A DNA stretch of 64,000 bases from Hemileia vastatrix (GCA_030280995.1 JASXTE010000011.1:24235317-24299316); one strand, 5' to 3'. Positions 10,412 to 22,811 are shown, counted from the stretch's first letter. Made by a program: numbers and translations. Notes: generated by a model from the letters alone, not told the origin.

Positions 10412-11250
10412 AAATTTATCTTTCTGATCTTCACAAAAATAATTCTTTTCTTCTTTCTTGATTATCCTCAGATTTTTTTCTTGATTTTCTTAAGTTATCT
10501 TGTAATTTTTCTTTTCTTTTCTTGAGTTTCCTTCTATTCTACAAAAATAACTAGGGGTTTCCCCAATTCTCACAGACATGGCCAAGGTAGTTTTTTGAAA
10601 GGCGTAGAAGAAATCCTAGAGTTTCACAATTAAGAGGACTTACTTTTAACCCCAATCTCACCACTTCACAGCTTTTCCCCATATCCTTCAATAATGCTAT
10701 ATAACCAATCTTCCTTTTTGAACTTGAATTAAAAATAATTGAAAATCTTGAGAGAGAATAGATACTTTATAAAAAACATGAATAATACTTGCAGAGAAGA
10801 GAAAAATTAAAATGATAAAGTTAAAATCCACTTGGTATATCTCCTAGGGAGCTGACCTACTACAACCTGGAATTTCCTCATCTTGGGGAGAGGAGGTAGC
10901 ACTAGGGCAATCAGCTCTCATCACTCTTAAAAAGTCAGACTCTCACTAGAGCCTCAGCCACACTCCAAAAAACCAGATGCAGATCCCACTTCCCTTTTTT
11001 TATTACAACAATCCATGCACTGGCACATTGAAGACAAACCAGGCCTTGTCTCCCAACCATTTTCTCCAGGAGATGATAACCTCATGTGAAGTCTTCTTTC
11101 ATTTTCACCAGTCATCTCCAAACTGATTCCCACATCAAACTGATAACCAATTCTTGCTTGAAAATCCATCAAGAATGGCCCGCCTAAAACAGCTTTTACA
11201 GTACCTTTTTCAATGCAAAAATTAAACTTCCCTGAGGCTCCACCAACATC

Positions 11251-11697
11251 TTACTTCACAAACTCAGATGTTCCAAAAAATTCAGTGACATGTCCACCAA
11301 TTCCTCTTGAATTCCCACCAATACCTGTTTTGATGGGGAGGCCCAGATGAGTAGCCTCAAACAAAGAAATTAGGTTAATATGAGAACCTGAATTTACCAA
11401 TGCCCTAGCAGCCCTTCCATTTAGAGTGACATTGACAAAACACAAAGGTGCAGAAAAATGAGTTTCCAGCCCCTCTCCAAATTTTTCAGCAGAATCACAA
11501 ATGTATTCTACCTCCCCAGAAGAAACCCTTATTCTGGTAAACAACTTTTTTTGCCTATCAGCCAACCCAAGACTGATAGCATACAACTCCCCATAAGTAA
11601 GGGAAACCTGACCCTGATTCATCCTTTCTAGGACAGATTCCATAACATTAACTTGGCCAGAAACCACCAGCCTCTCAAAGTGAGCTCTTTGCTTCAC
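11251..11697 (-). pseudogene. Family C aspartic protease remnant
   Basis: The open frame holds a retropepsin-like fold signature: GRAARALVNSGSHINLI followed by GLPI and GIGG. The catalytic Asp of the D[ST]G triad is replaced by Asn (NSG), which alone would inactivate it. Downstream there is GTSEFVK. Proteases of this family cut the Gag-Pol polyprotein. Upstream residues (SLTYGELYAISLG) are typical of the region preceding protease in basidiomycete Gypsy elements. Confidence 0.7.
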
Positions 11698-11946
11698 TAC
11701 CTTGCTCCTAGAAGATTCTTGAGGACCAGAACCACCAACAGATTTACCATCAACTGTAATTAAACCAGATCCCTTACCATAGCCTCAAAATCCAGCAGGC
11801 TTTGGCAATGAAGCCAAAGAGACATCCTCCTCAGAGTCAGAATCAACCTCCATAGGCATTGGCTCAACATTCATTTCCAATGCCCCAAAACTAGGGGGGC
11901 CCATATCTGCCATACCCTTCTGCATTTTATACAACTATGCTTTGAT

Positions 11947-13322
11947 TTACTTCTTCCTAGCTGCACTCAGCTCATGATCCACCTTTGAAGCCTTAGGCTT
12001 TGGTTGGGCCTGAGAACTGCTCTTATGCCTTCCCACCTTTCCTGCTTCCTTATCATACACACCAGCCAAGCATTCCCCACTTGACTTTCCATCAGAAGAA
12101 TACAACTCCAAACCACCAAAGGAAGATGTAAATGAGACGCTATTAGCCTTGTTTCCCTTGCCCTTTCCATCATCTCCACCTATACCAGAAGAAGAAGCCT
12201 CATTAGACAACTCCTCAAATCATGGCCTCCTTGAGTTGACATTATGTCTCCTCCTAACAAGTAAACTGGAGCCTGACCATCATTAGGCTTCACAAAAGAA
12301 CCATCTGGGAACTTGAACATTTTTCCATCAAATTCCACCTTCCCTTCAGACACATCCCTATTCAGTGCCCAGCAATCATTGGACTTGTGGCCCATCCTGT
12401 TGCCATAAGAGCATATTCAAGGATCACTCCCACCAACCCTCCTATCAAAATCTTTAGGCTGAGAAGGAGCCTTATTGGCATTCTGAGCCTCCTGAACATA
12501 AATATGTAGCTGTTTTGTCAAATCAGCCACCTGCTCCACAACTGCGTCCTCATATTTAGGCTTCTCAGGAGCCTTCCCCTTTTTTACACTTTCCTTCTTC
12601 CTGGATTCCACCACATCTTCAGAAAAAGCTTCACTGACCTTGCTAACATACTTGGTGTTAGCTTCCTGGAAAGAATCCACTGCCAAAAGTTTCAGATGAC
12701 CCTCCACAAACTGCTTAAATACAGAAAGAGAAGTCAATTTCTGATTCCCATTAGGAAGAATCTTCATTTTATCCTTCCTTCTAACTCCTTCAACACATCA
12801 ATTCTGACATTCCTGGCCAGAGCAGACCAGAAAATATCCCTTGCAGAGTCAGTACTCTCCAACCCCTGCATATCCTACAAATAATCCACCACTGTCTCCA
12901 ACTGAGGCAAAAACTTCCTATAAGTATGAATTTTTTCCACCCCTCCATAAGATTGCCATTCACTTGCAATCATATTGAGATCCACCATAGAGTACCTGGA
13001 TCCCCACCTGTCTGTCATCTGCAGACACAAATTTTTCCAATCATTCCTCCTATAACCCTCTATAGCAGCAACCTCCTTCACCAGAGCCCTGCCACCAATG
13101 TAGAAGATGACTTGCTTCACCATGTCCAAGTGAGAAGCACCATCTACATTCAAAGTAGCCTAAAAAAGCTCCAGAAACAACTTCACATCCTCCCCCATAA
13201 ACATAGGCCCCTTCCAGGACTTGATCCTGACAGAAGGCCTAACAAAAACAGGAGGTTTACCATCCTCAGAAGCACCAATGAGTGCTACTACCACCACTAG
13301 AGAATAAGGGTCCAGAAGCCAT
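11947..13322 (-). pseudogene. Family C gag remnant
   Basis: A likely start is the ATG at 13322 in context CCATGG. The capsid-like core (13153-12875) reads DGASHLDMVKQVIFYIGGRALVKEV, then GYRRNDWKNLC, WGSRYSMVDLN and YRKFLPQLETVVDYL (given here in segments), a pattern typical of basidiomycete Gypsy Gag. Downstream are a Lys/Glu-rich segment (12767-12417) and a damaged zinc knuckle, CSYGNRMGHKSNDC, in which the second Cys is Gly. Stops and frame changes separate the segments. Gag forms the particle that houses element RNA. Confidence 0.75.
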
Positions 13323-13430
13323 GGTCCAATAGATTCCAGAAAACCAATCTCCAACCACAGAAGAGAGTCCAAAAGTAACAGAAAATTGAAAAAGCTAACA
13401 AATCCTCACCCCACGCTGAGCGTCACAAAA

Positions 13431-14511
13431 TTCAGACAATCCTATAGTACTAGCTATAGGCCTTGACCAAGGGAGTTGGAGTAAAACTGGAGAGAAAAAC
13501 CCCTTTCCTATTGAGAAAATACCAAGTGAGATTTATTTGCTACAGAAAATTAGAGACTGTTACTTTACCCCTTCCAACACACTTCTTGACTGCTTAACAA
13601 GTCAAGACAGTTGCCAATAGCAGAACACTGAGAACCAAAGAACCAGAAACCTGAAATACAGAAAGATCCACACCAGAAAAACAAAACACTGTGCACTTGT
13701 TGCACAGAAAACAGCAATAATACTTGATTCAGGTTGCAAAGCTACACCAGAGAAACCAGTTGCCAAAGTTAAGTTAAATGAAGAACTAACCTTGCAAAAA
13801 AACAGCCAATTGTGGCCAAAAAACAGTGAAAACTGAGTGAGAACAAGGATATCACCCCCAGATGGTTTTATGATAATTAAAATTTCCCCCAAACTGTCTT
13901 ATTTAGTATGTACACACAGACCACCATCTAAAAAATCCATGCACAGCAACAAATTTGGCGCTTTTGGCAGTCAAATTCAATAAAAACCTTCTAGAAGCGC
14001 TCCCCAGCCTTCTACCCCAAGGCAGGCAGCCCGCTTAGAAGCGGCCAGACCTCCCTGAAGCTAGAAAACCACCAAAAACCACCAATAAAGCCCAAAATAC
14101 TTAGAAAAATCCACCACAGCTACTAAAACCCTTAAAACACAAAATTTAGCTATGACAACATTTTGACATAAAATATAGAACCAAATTAGCTCTACTTAAT
14201 GGTACTAAGAACTTAAACCTAAGACTTAAGTTTAGCCCCTCAAAACAAAAAACAAAATTAAACAGCTATCTTTTAGAAATGAAAAATGAGCTAATGACCC
14301 CTTGAAACTTAGAATATGAAAAATGTCATCAAAACATGAAATATAGAGAAATCCCGGGGCTATCTAATGGTAGTACCCACATACCCATAGTCTCAATATT
14401 AACTGAATAAAACCAGAAAAGCACCTAATCATTTGACCAATGTCAGTTAAGACATACAAAAACAGCGCCAAACAGCCCAACAAAAGCCTCTTCCAATGTT
14501 GGAAGACCACA
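13431..14511 (-). repeat. 5' LTR of family C
   Basis: The 1081-bp LTR reads, on the minus strand, from TGTGGTCTTCCAAC to GGATTGTCTGAA. The next minus-strand bases, TTTGTGACGCTCAGCGTGGG, are where a primer-binding site belongs, though I cannot match a tRNA. Homologous copies are at 1-504 (partial), 18457-20596 and 53328-54678. The right end abuts family D gag. Confidence 0.8.
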
Positions 14512-15223
14512 ACACATCCTTGTCCATTTCCTCATCATTCAAAAAGACTCTAACTGCACGGCGCTCAACTTGAAACAACTTTATTTCCACTTCCACTGCT
14601 GTCTCTATATTCTCTAATTTAAGGTACTTATAATTACCTTCCCTCTTCTTGACTAATTTCCCTTTTTTATCCCAGCGCCTCTTTTCCCAGTCTTCCACTT
14701 CTGGTGCTAAATCTTCACAAAACCAAGGTAAAGATGCATTATTATCACTAAAATCTTCATTACTGACCAAATACTCAACCATTTGATCAAACTCTTCCCT
14801 GAATCTTTTAAATTATTTAGGGTCCCAAACACCCCCTCCAGCTTTGGCCTTCTTAACCAAGACATCTAGATCCTTAATCGTGTACCTAGTTTTCTCAGTA
14901 ATCTTTGGCCATATCTTAAGCATCTGTTCCTTTAGCGCTAACAAATCACGCTCTTTGTGACCCTTTAGATCCTCCAGTTTGTCCTTGAACTCATTTGATA
15001 CAAAGAATAATACTTGGAGCACCATATCATATTTGGTTTCTCTATGAGCTTCAGCTACTTGTTCAAACCTACATAAGAACTTCTTGGTATTAATGCCCAC
15101 AAAACGCAAGCTTTCATCTTTACACCTGATAATCTTAGTTACCCTCTGCGGCAACGACACTGTTGTATTGGGTGATTTAACCCTCTCCTGACATCGCCTA
15201 GATGTAGTTGCAGTAGGTTCCAT
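14512..15223 (-). pseudogene. Family D gag, N-terminal part
   Basis: The ATG at 15223 opens a frame with LRFVGINTKKFLCRFEQVAEA, then a capsid-like region (DMVLQVLFFVSNEFKDKLEDL, LKEQMLKIWPKI, YTIKDLDVLVKKAK). A TAA near 14813 separates it from a continuation that ends where family C inserted (14511/14512). The fold resembles capsid regions of basidiomycete Gypsy Gag. The rest of the element lies beyond the left edge of the window. Confidence 0.7.
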
Positions 15224-15441
15224 ATTCAAAATAAAAGAATCAAAACAAAATACAAAAACACACACTTGATAATTTAACACAACTTTATCCACAATACAGT
15301 CCTAAACTATCCTCTAATAATGGCTATCGCTCCACTTGTTGTAAACCCTACAACTCTTCCACTGAAGTGCCGGCTTGATTACGCCTTCTTGAAGAAACCC
15401 TGAAAACCAAACAATCTAATCAAAGCACTAGTTACAATTAT

Positions 15442-15459
15442 GCCACTGTTGGGACACCA
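15442..15459 (-). promoter_or_regulatory. Primer-binding site of family D
   Basis: On the minus strand the LTR end ...CTCTACA is followed by AT and then TGGTGTCCCAACAGTGGC. It starts with TGG, the complement of the tRNA CCA end, two bases inside the LTR, as expected for a primer-binding site. The tRNA is not identified. Confidence 0.7.
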
Positions 15460-15461
15460 AT

Positions 15462-16722
15462 TGTAGAGAGTTCTAAAGTACTAAGAAGTAGACACAATGT
15501 GAGATGGGTTGGTTCTCCTTTTTAATTTATAAAAAGAAGCGCCTTCCACTCTTATTTTTAAAGACAATGTAATAATGTGTAACACTAATATTTGACTAGA
15601 AAGTTTATAAGTTGAGATGAGTTAAAGATAAGGAAAAAAAATATTACTATCTGGATATTTCTATTCTTAATAAGCGCTAATATCCACAGCTACTCCCTCT
15701 TGAAGTGCTCTCTCTGAATATTCCTTATTATAGCAATAAAATAACTTTAATAATAGTTTATCTTACTGAATCTATATATTCCTCTGTGTTGCGCTTTTTC
15801 ACTAAACTATATGAAATACACACACAGACGCACAAACTTTTTATCGGAGTAATCATAACATAGACAAAATTTCTATATATCACAATATATTTTGAAAGTA
15901 TATAATATGAAGCTCTCATGTTTGTGATCAAAATGACTGATCTCAATAATAATCTCCCTACCTCTCTCTCCTATAAGATAGCCATTCTTTCTTATATTTT
16001 TCAGTGATCCAGACACAGTTGCCTAGTGGATCTCCAGTGCTGTTTCTAGCACCACATTAGTAAAACACTAACTAATTCATTAGTAAACTAAATACACCTC
16101 TTGTTACAACTAAAGCGCCTAAAAATACCCTAAGCCTACTAAAACTAGTATTTACTTGTTTCACTCATGTTCCACATGCGTGCTTATGATTGTATCCTTG
16201 CATTGCTTCAGCGCTACTTCCCGTGTTGTCACCTTTCAGCGCTGATCCTAGTCTCTTTGACTCTTAGTTAATTTTGTGATCATGTCCCCATTATCCTTGT
16301 TTCATTACTAAGTCCCTAGTTCTGACAATTTACTTAACTAGTTAGCCTCTGCAACTTAAATTACCTATTTCATTAAGTTACCACACTAGCCATGGTGCAG
16401 TATACCATGAACTTGGGGCCTTCCTTGATCCATAATTCCTTCTTTAATGCATAACACACAATTATTGGAAAATCCAAATCCATAATGCTCAGCGCTTGCA
16501 CTCATAAGTTGATAATTCTTTTATGCAGCACATCCCGCTGCAAAATCCAAGCACACAGACCCTAAATCCTCTTTGGCGCTTCTCTTTCCCTTTGTTCTTC
16601 TAAAACCATAATTACATATTTATAATAGTGCTATCTTCTGCACTATGCTTCCCCTTTGTTCTCCCTGGGATATGCAAGCTTATTGGTCCAAAAGATAAGT
16701 TACCTGTGATGTGCGTACCACA
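15462..16722 (-). repeat. 5' LTR of family D
   Basis: The 1261-bp LTR reads on the minus strand from TGTGGTACGC (16722) to CTCTCTACA (15462), with TG...CA ends and an adjacent primer-binding site. To its right lies the interior of C', so D inserted into C'. Confidence 0.7.
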
Positions 16723-17290
16723 ATGCAATCTAAAATCCTAGGATCTGATTCTGAAGTATTTGAAGTTGAAGTTGCAGAGATAAAATCAGATGTTTGGGAA
16801 GATAAATCTGGTCTTTTGGAGAGTGTTCTAGGGACTATTTACCTGGAGTTTCTGGAAGGAGCTGAAGAAGAAGAAGAGGCTGGAAAAACCTCTGGGAGTC
16901 TATTAGGGGATCTGGAAATGTATTTTTGGGAAGGTGAAGATGGAGGTATAAGATAGTTTGCATCTCCATCTCATTTTTTCTTTTTGGAGTTACAATATTC
17001 TCAAGCACTGTTGTATAATTTGGCTTCTGGAATTGGTAGAGTGAAAGTGGAGGGTCTGCACATTTGGATGCAGGGTTTACAAGTATAGTCCCTGAAAGAA
17101 GTGAAGCAAGGAAGAGTTAATGAGTCAAAGTCAGGGGATTCAGGGATTAAAATAATCTGTGGTGGAAAAAGCATAAAAAAGTAAGAGATAAGAAGAAAAT
17201 TTTTTATCAGTGATGCGTAGAAGATGAAGGAATTTTGAAGCTCAACAAGTTCAATGTGGGCATGTATGCATGAGAAAAGGTGTAAATTAT
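16723..17290 (-). pseudogene. Antisense Ser/Pro-rich ORF region of C' (copy 2)
   Basis: Counterpart of the antisense region at 1690-2230. Matching segments are a TPKRK motif followed by TILYLHLHLPKNT, and a SPRTLSKRPDLSS block with the same order as copy 1. Stops and frame changes are present. The frame is cut at 16722 by the family D LTR. Confidence 0.4.
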
Positions 17291-17299
17291 TATTCAAAA

Positions 17300-17715
17300 A
17301 TTCTGTAGTCCATCAGGAATTTAAACTTTAAATTCTGGAGTACCTCAAGACTATAAAATGAGGATTGGTGATAGGTAAGTCTTTCAGGACTATAAACTGA
17401 TAGTTTGGTGTGATAATTGGGCATAGGGCATCCAAAGAGGGAGTCTCTGCATTTAGTTAAGGCAAGTGTGGGGGTAACTGATTGGCTGTCTGATCTGTAG
17501 AACAGTTACCCCAGAATATTTGTTTGCTTCTTTGAGTCTTTAATGGTTTGATTTCTGTTTCTGTTTTTTTATTTAGGTTTTGAGCCTCACAAGACTATCA
17601 ACTGAGGGTTTTGAGTCACCCAAGGATATAAAATGAGGGCTGTTAGTCCCCCAAGACTTTAAATTGAGGATGAGTCCCCCAAGACTTTTAACTGAGGTAA
17701 ATTTTTATGTTGGCT
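17300..17715 (-). repeat. Dyad motif array of C' with stem-loop
   Basis: Reverse-complement counterpart of 1195-1680. Degenerate AGTC-N6-GACT units with CTCAGTTTAAA-like leaders occur near 17340, 17379, 17590, 17640, 17665 and 17690. Between them is a perfect stem-loop: GGGGTAACTG at 17471-17480 and CAGTTACCCC at 17503-17512, loop 22 nt. The loop sequence differs from copies 1-3 over half its length while the stem is unchanged. Confidence 0.65.
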
Positions 17716-17784
17716 GCATTCAGGAAGTCTGGAAAGTGGTAAAAAAATTTATTTTTAAGTCAAGAATTTCAGTCAAGAATCAAA

Positions 17785-18371
17785 TTACAGAAGAGAATCA
17801 AGAGACAAAACAAAGTTTTCAGCATTAGTTTTGAACTGGTGGTTGAGTTGTCTTCATTTCTCAATGTCTTTTGGATCTTTAGCAAGATTGGATTTTAAGT
17901 AGTTTATTAGATCTTTTTTCTTAGAAGAGTGCTGTTGAAATTTGGCCTTAATGGTGGGAAAATGATTGGGTTTTGGTGTTTCAACGGTTCCCACATTGTC
18001 ATCATCACTGTCTTTATGTGGATGAACTGGAAAGTCATTAGTTCTAAATTTAATATGTAGAAATATTGGTCTTACCATCAGAAAGACCAGCTATGGAAGA
18101 ACTAGTGTTTGTAATGGTGTTTGCACTCTTTTTGGAAGGGTGTATTTTGTTGATTAAGCTGGGTATCAGGTTGGAAGGTCTAGATCTTTTGGTGCTGTTG
18201 GAAGATGGACCAGGTTGAGTTGTAGATGAAGTTGATGAAGAGGATGAGGGACCAGATCTCTATCAAGATTTCTTTCTGAAATAACAGGCATCAAAAGCAG
18301 TTCAGTATGGATGAGCTGATGGTGTTATAGTACAGATAAGGTTATGTTCAATACAGTACTGACAAGGACCC
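17785..18371 (-). pseudogene. Antisense ORF with permuted zinc-cluster-like motif (copy 2, C')
   Basis: Homologue of 553-1189 in a second family C copy. Cysteine codons lie at 18362-18364, 18353-18355, 18332-18334 and 18284-18286. The fourth ligand is now Phe (18293-18295) and the sixth a TGA (18263-18265). Copy 1 keeps both of those but has lost the fifth, so all six positions are supported by at least one copy. The acidic DSDDDNVGT segment and a helical C-terminus (KDLINYLKSNLAKDPKDIEK, then KTNAENFVLSLDS) are conserved. Stops include a TGA at the Arg position just before the fourth ligand. The reading direction is antisense to the element. Confidence 0.5.
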
Positions 18372-18456
18372 ATCTCAGGGGTTGATTTTGAAAGATATTT
18401 GAAAATGGTGGTTGTTGAAGAAGGAAGAATGTGGACATTCTTAATTAGAGGGAGGA

Positions 18457-20596
18457 TGTAGTCATTTAACATTGGTTGGGGATTTTGTTGTGAAGTTTGG
18501 TACTGCTTGGTGATGTCTTAAATGGCATTGATTTCAGTTCATGGTGTTGTTCTGGATTCACGGAATGAATATTAAAGCCATGGGGATGAGGTGATTATCA
18601 TTAGATATCCCTGATTCTTCATTATTTTTTATCTTTTAAGGGTATTCTTGGTATTTTTGGGTTTTAAGGGCTCAAGTGGGAAGATTTCACATTTCCTATA
18701 ACTGTTTAATTTTATTTTTTGAGTTATTTGTGCTAAATCAAGTCTTAAGTTTAAGCTCTTAGTACCATTGGATAGCCTTGGTTTTTCTCTATGTTTTATG
18801 TCTTGATGATTTTTTAGCATATTTTAAGGTTTAATGTGCTTTCTGTTGTTTTCTGGTTTTTTAGTTGTTTTTAGTGGTTTTCTGGCTTCAGGGAGAAAAT
18901 CGGTTGCTGTGGAACAGATTTTTAGATGGGGGTCTGTGTGTAGATACTGAATATGACAGTTTGGGGAAACTTTAATTATCATACAAGCATCTCATAGTTA
19001 GATCACTGTTCCTGTCAGCCTAGGCATCCCCAGGACTGAGTAATTCTTATGCTTAAAATAAGATACACTTAATTACATTAAGATTATAAGTTAAAATTAA
19101 GGTTATAATACTTACATATATGGTTATAATACAAATATATATAATTATTACACTATTGTATCACTTATTGAATTTTAAATAGTTTATCAATAGCCAAATA
19201 ATACTTATAAAGGTATTAATGGATTCATAATATACTTATCTTAAGTGATATTAAGAAACTATAGATATACATAAGCTTATATGTATACATAAACCTCATA
19301 TTCAATGAAATATGTAGTTATATTATGTATATTTAGGTCTATAAGTGGGTTTTAACCTCTTAATAGCCTAAAACCTTTATTTTTCTGCTTATTTTAGGTC
19401 ATATGAACGTATTCAGTGGAATCGCAATGCCTACACAAGCATATACACCTATTTCAGGTGCATATATCCAGTTTAGACAACTTAATCTGCTTCCTTTGAT
19501 GAATTTTCATGGATTTATGGGTTGGGATATGATTACTGGGTTAATATGGGTGCTTGGGAATGTTATTGGGGGCTTGGAAAGTTAATTTGGATCCTTTATA
19601 TGCTTTGGGTTTCATTTTATATTCTTTGGATGAGTTATTTTACCTGTTTCTTTATGGTATCTGCTTCTATCTGTTTATTCTATTTATGGTATGGGTCTAT
19701 GGTATCATTAATTGTGATGGAGGGTCCTTAATGGAGGTCTGGATGTTGAAACTTCTTGAAGTGGATGACATGGGGAGGTTATGGGCCCTCACAGTGCTGT
19801 AATTGCTGTGGATATCAGTGACATCATCTGGATTGAAGGTCTGTGCACTCCAGTGGATTTTGGTATAAGTAAGGGAGGATTTGACTGGTTATTAGACATC
19901 ACTTACTTACTACACATCAAATAAACAGTATTAAACAATTATTATCATATATAAATATATTATAAAGAATCTATAAATTCATATTATCTTTATATAAGCT
20001 ATAACTATATTTTATTTATCTATTTTCCACCACTAGCATGCATAAAAATCCAAGTATTGTGAGTTTATATTGAGAATAACTAATTTGTTAGTCTTCCCCT
20101 GAGGTTCAATAACTAAACCATTTATAAATAAGTAGTAGGATTATTAATATTTACTATTAAATCATACTTAAATACTAGAATACACTGACAGTTTCTCACT
20201 CAGTTTTCACTATTCTTTGGCCATAATTGGCTGTGTTTGTTGCATGGTGAGTCCTTCATTTGACTTAACTTTGGAAACTCTTTTCTCTGGTGTAGCTTTG
20301 AAACCTGCATGAAGTATTATTTCTGTTTTATGTGCAACAAGTTCATAGTGTTTTGGTTTTCTGGTGTGTATCTTTCTGCATTTCTGGATTTCTTTGGTCT
20401 GTGGTCTATCTAGGCTACTGTCTTGACTTTTTAAGCAGTCAAGAAATGTGTTGGAAGGGGTATTGTAACAGTCTTCAATTTTCTGTAGTAAATTAATGTC
20501 ACCTTTTATTTCTCAGAGGGACAGGGAATTTCCTCTCTAGTTTTTTTGCAACTCCCTTGGTCAAGGCCTATAGCTAGTACTCTAGGATTTTCTACA
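18457..20596 (+). repeat. 3' LTR of C', split by a gypsy-1 solo LTR
   Basis: The LTR starts TGTAGTCATTTAACATTGG after a purine-rich GAGGGAGGA tract and ends TTTTCTACA. It aligns to 13431-14511 in reverse. Removing the inserted LTR at 19013-20190 and one target copy leaves about 957 bp. Its plus-strand orientation shows C' ran in the opposite direction to C. Confidence 0.75.
19013..20190 (+). mobile_element. Solo LTR of the gypsy-1 family
   Basis: The 1178-bp LTR begins TGTCAGCCTAGGC and ends TACACTGACA. It is closely related to the gypsy-1 3' LTR at 30061-31235. Flanks GTTCC (19008-19012) and GTTTC (20191-20195) are a 5-bp target duplication with one change. A GC-richer central block (about 19400-19870) keeps open frames shared with the other copy. 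Confidence 0.85.
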
Positions 20597-20624
20597 GTGT
20601 GATAGTTGTGTGAGAGGGGATAAG

Positions 20625-21390
20625 TTTCATGCTCTACATGACACTTGAAGTAAAAGTAAAACTTTTTAGTCCACAATCCAGTAGACAAATCCATACACAA
20701 ATCACAGAAGTAACATCTATATAGCAACTACCTTTCCCTTTGTGTGCTTTGATTTGACAGCACTATCTTAATCTTAAATTCTAAATTAGCCAATCATATG
20801 CTGATACTTTTCAATCTTAAGAAAATGTGCAGTGTATTAGAGCTATGGTCACTTTTATATTCTAAATCTGGCTTATTGTGTATCTGAGGTTAAATTAAGG
20901 GTCTCTGAGTAGGAATAGGGGTAAGGCTAAAGGATCTGTGGGTTATATTATAGGGTAGGTGATAAAGTAATGATGGCTTATTAAAGAGGTCAATTCAAGG
21001 TGGTGTTATCTATATAACTGGGTGTATGGGTTAAACATTCCTTAGAATTAAATTTTAATATTTTTGTGATAATAGTTGAAGTTATATAAGACAATTATTG
21101 TTTCCTACCTTTCTTAATATTCAATTCTACTCAATCTTAAATTCCTAAATCTTTCTTTGATTGTTAAGTTCCAACCCTTCATGAGATTAGCCTGAATAAT
21201 TAGTGTCACTTTAAATTTACATTAGTATTCATCTCAAACCTATCTCAAAGAAGTATTAATTTCTCTTTGACCTATATTTGAATTGCTTACTTGAGGTATT
21301 TGTCTGTCCTTCAACTTATTCCTTAGTAAATTTTCCAATCTAACTTACTCAGGAACACCTTTGGCCTTGTGCATAGGCTGTCCAGTGACA
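20625..21390 (-). mobile_element. Solo LTR, family E, reverse orientation
   Basis: Reading the minus strand it starts TGTCACTGGACAGCC, matching the family E start at 7532, and ends CATGAAA. Perfect 5-bp duplications ATAAG flank it (20620-20624 and 21391-21395). Length 766 bp. Confidence 0.85.
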
Positions 21391-21403
21391 ATAAGTCAGT
21401 AGT

Positions 21404-22811
21404 TTTCAGGCTGAGTTCAGGTGCAGAGACAAGAATAGCTTGATCAGTCAGTTGTCTAGAAGATTTTAATGGTCCTATATGAATACTGTAGTACAAATAC
21501 AATAAGTATTAAAATATAACTCAATATAAGGGTCTCAGTAATTTTAATCTCATTAATTATATATGGGTTACAATCTTATAGTTGGTAGAAAAATAGACGT
21601 AAACATTCAGATACTATTCAAAGACTTTAGAAGTACTATTGATATGTTTTTCAATCTTATTGGTTATATATTTTGATTGTAATGATAAAGAATGTAGAAA
21701 ATAAGACCCAAAACCCCCTCCTTTTATACCCAATAATTCTCCAATGTTCCCCTTGATTTGCTAGTCCTATACATGGCTAATAGAACCTCATTCTAGCTGC
21801 TAAAATCCTGGAGTAACAGGGACAATCCATCAAAATATAAGAATAAGCAAAAAAGAGAGTATATTTGTGTAATATCATAAAATAAAACACTAAAAAAAAA
21901 GAAGAACACTAAATATCACACAATATTAAGTGGGATCAACATTAGAAATGATGGGGTTAATTATTTCAAATTACTACATGAATTCCCCATCCAAATATGA
22001 CCAATATTGGCTGATAAACCAATGAGAAACCCAAAAAAGGGCATGAGATATGGAGTAATTACATGCAGTCCTTGAAAGGCACTTGCATGAGTAAATCCTG
22101 GACTAATTTAGGCAAATTCAAGCATGGTGGTGAATTAAAGGCGCCAAGCTTGAGGTTATTAATAAAATTAGTGCATATAATAAGGTCAATGCACCTATAA
22201 TTAAATTAGGACACTAAATAAGTGCCTGTCACCTATTTTAGTGTGTTTCCTCATATTGGGCATAAAATGTGGGGTAATTATAGTGTGAAAAGCTAACTTT
22301 GCCAAAAATGAAGCTATTCACACGGGAAAAATTCAGGCAGTATGTGGCCAGTACACAGAATCCATTTCTGGCATAAAAAACACCAAATTTGAAAAGTGTT
22401 ATATTTATGCATTTGAGTAGGCAAATCAATAGTCCTCATTAAGACAAATTGATCTATCAAAGCACATTTTTAATATTATTGAATTTATAGTGCATATATT
22501 CAACCTTTAAGTGATTTAAAGTGCATTCCTTGTTTTTCACATAAAACAATGGAAAAAACAGCTTTAAGTCTACATAAAAATTATGTAGCCTTATACTTAA
22601 TATTCTTAAGGCTACCCTAACATAATATAAATTAATATTAAGTACATAAGACTTATAAAAAGTGTTATAATGGCATATATTGTATTTTATCATAAATTTC
22701 ACTAATGTATACAACTTGTGTACTTTTATTTATTGCTCCCATCTTAACTAAATGTGTTTAACATAAATTATGATTTTTTTCAACTCAGTCCAGGGAATAT
22801 CCAGGCTGATA
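21404..22811 (-). mobile_element. Solo LTR of the gypsy-2 family, reverse orientation
   Basis: The 1408-bp segment is the reverse complement of the gypsy-2 LTRs, from the ...GAACTCAGCCTG end (21404) to the TGTCAGCCTGGATAT end (22811). Its ends have drifted and no target duplication could be found. It separates family C' sequence on the left from host sequence on the right. Confidence 0.8.
21722..21728 (-). promoter_or_regulatory. TATA box in gypsy-2 solo LTR
   Basis: TATAAAAGGAGGGGGTTTTG on the minus strand. The same block is present in both LTRs of gypsy-2 (42074 and 60895), which supports it as the LTR core promoter. Confidence 0.6.

Larger units (their letters stand above)
1..14511 (-). 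mobile_element. Family C Ty3/Gypsy retrotransposon, decayed, minus strand
   Basis: In minus-strand order the element has a 5' LTR (14511-13431), gag (13322-11947), protease (about 11697-11251), RT and RNase H (9824-8347), integrase (7069-6184), a 5.3-kb 3' region (about 5800-505), a purine-rich tract next to the LTR (505-520 read on the minus strand) and a 3' LTR cut by the window edge (504-1). All genes contain stops or frameshifts. A family E solo LTR splits pol at 7532-8341. The right end lies inside the gag of family D, so C is younger than D. Pairing of the two LTRs as one element rests on the adjacent tract at 505-520 and on gene order; the outer left end and its target duplication are outside the window. 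Confidence 0.75.
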
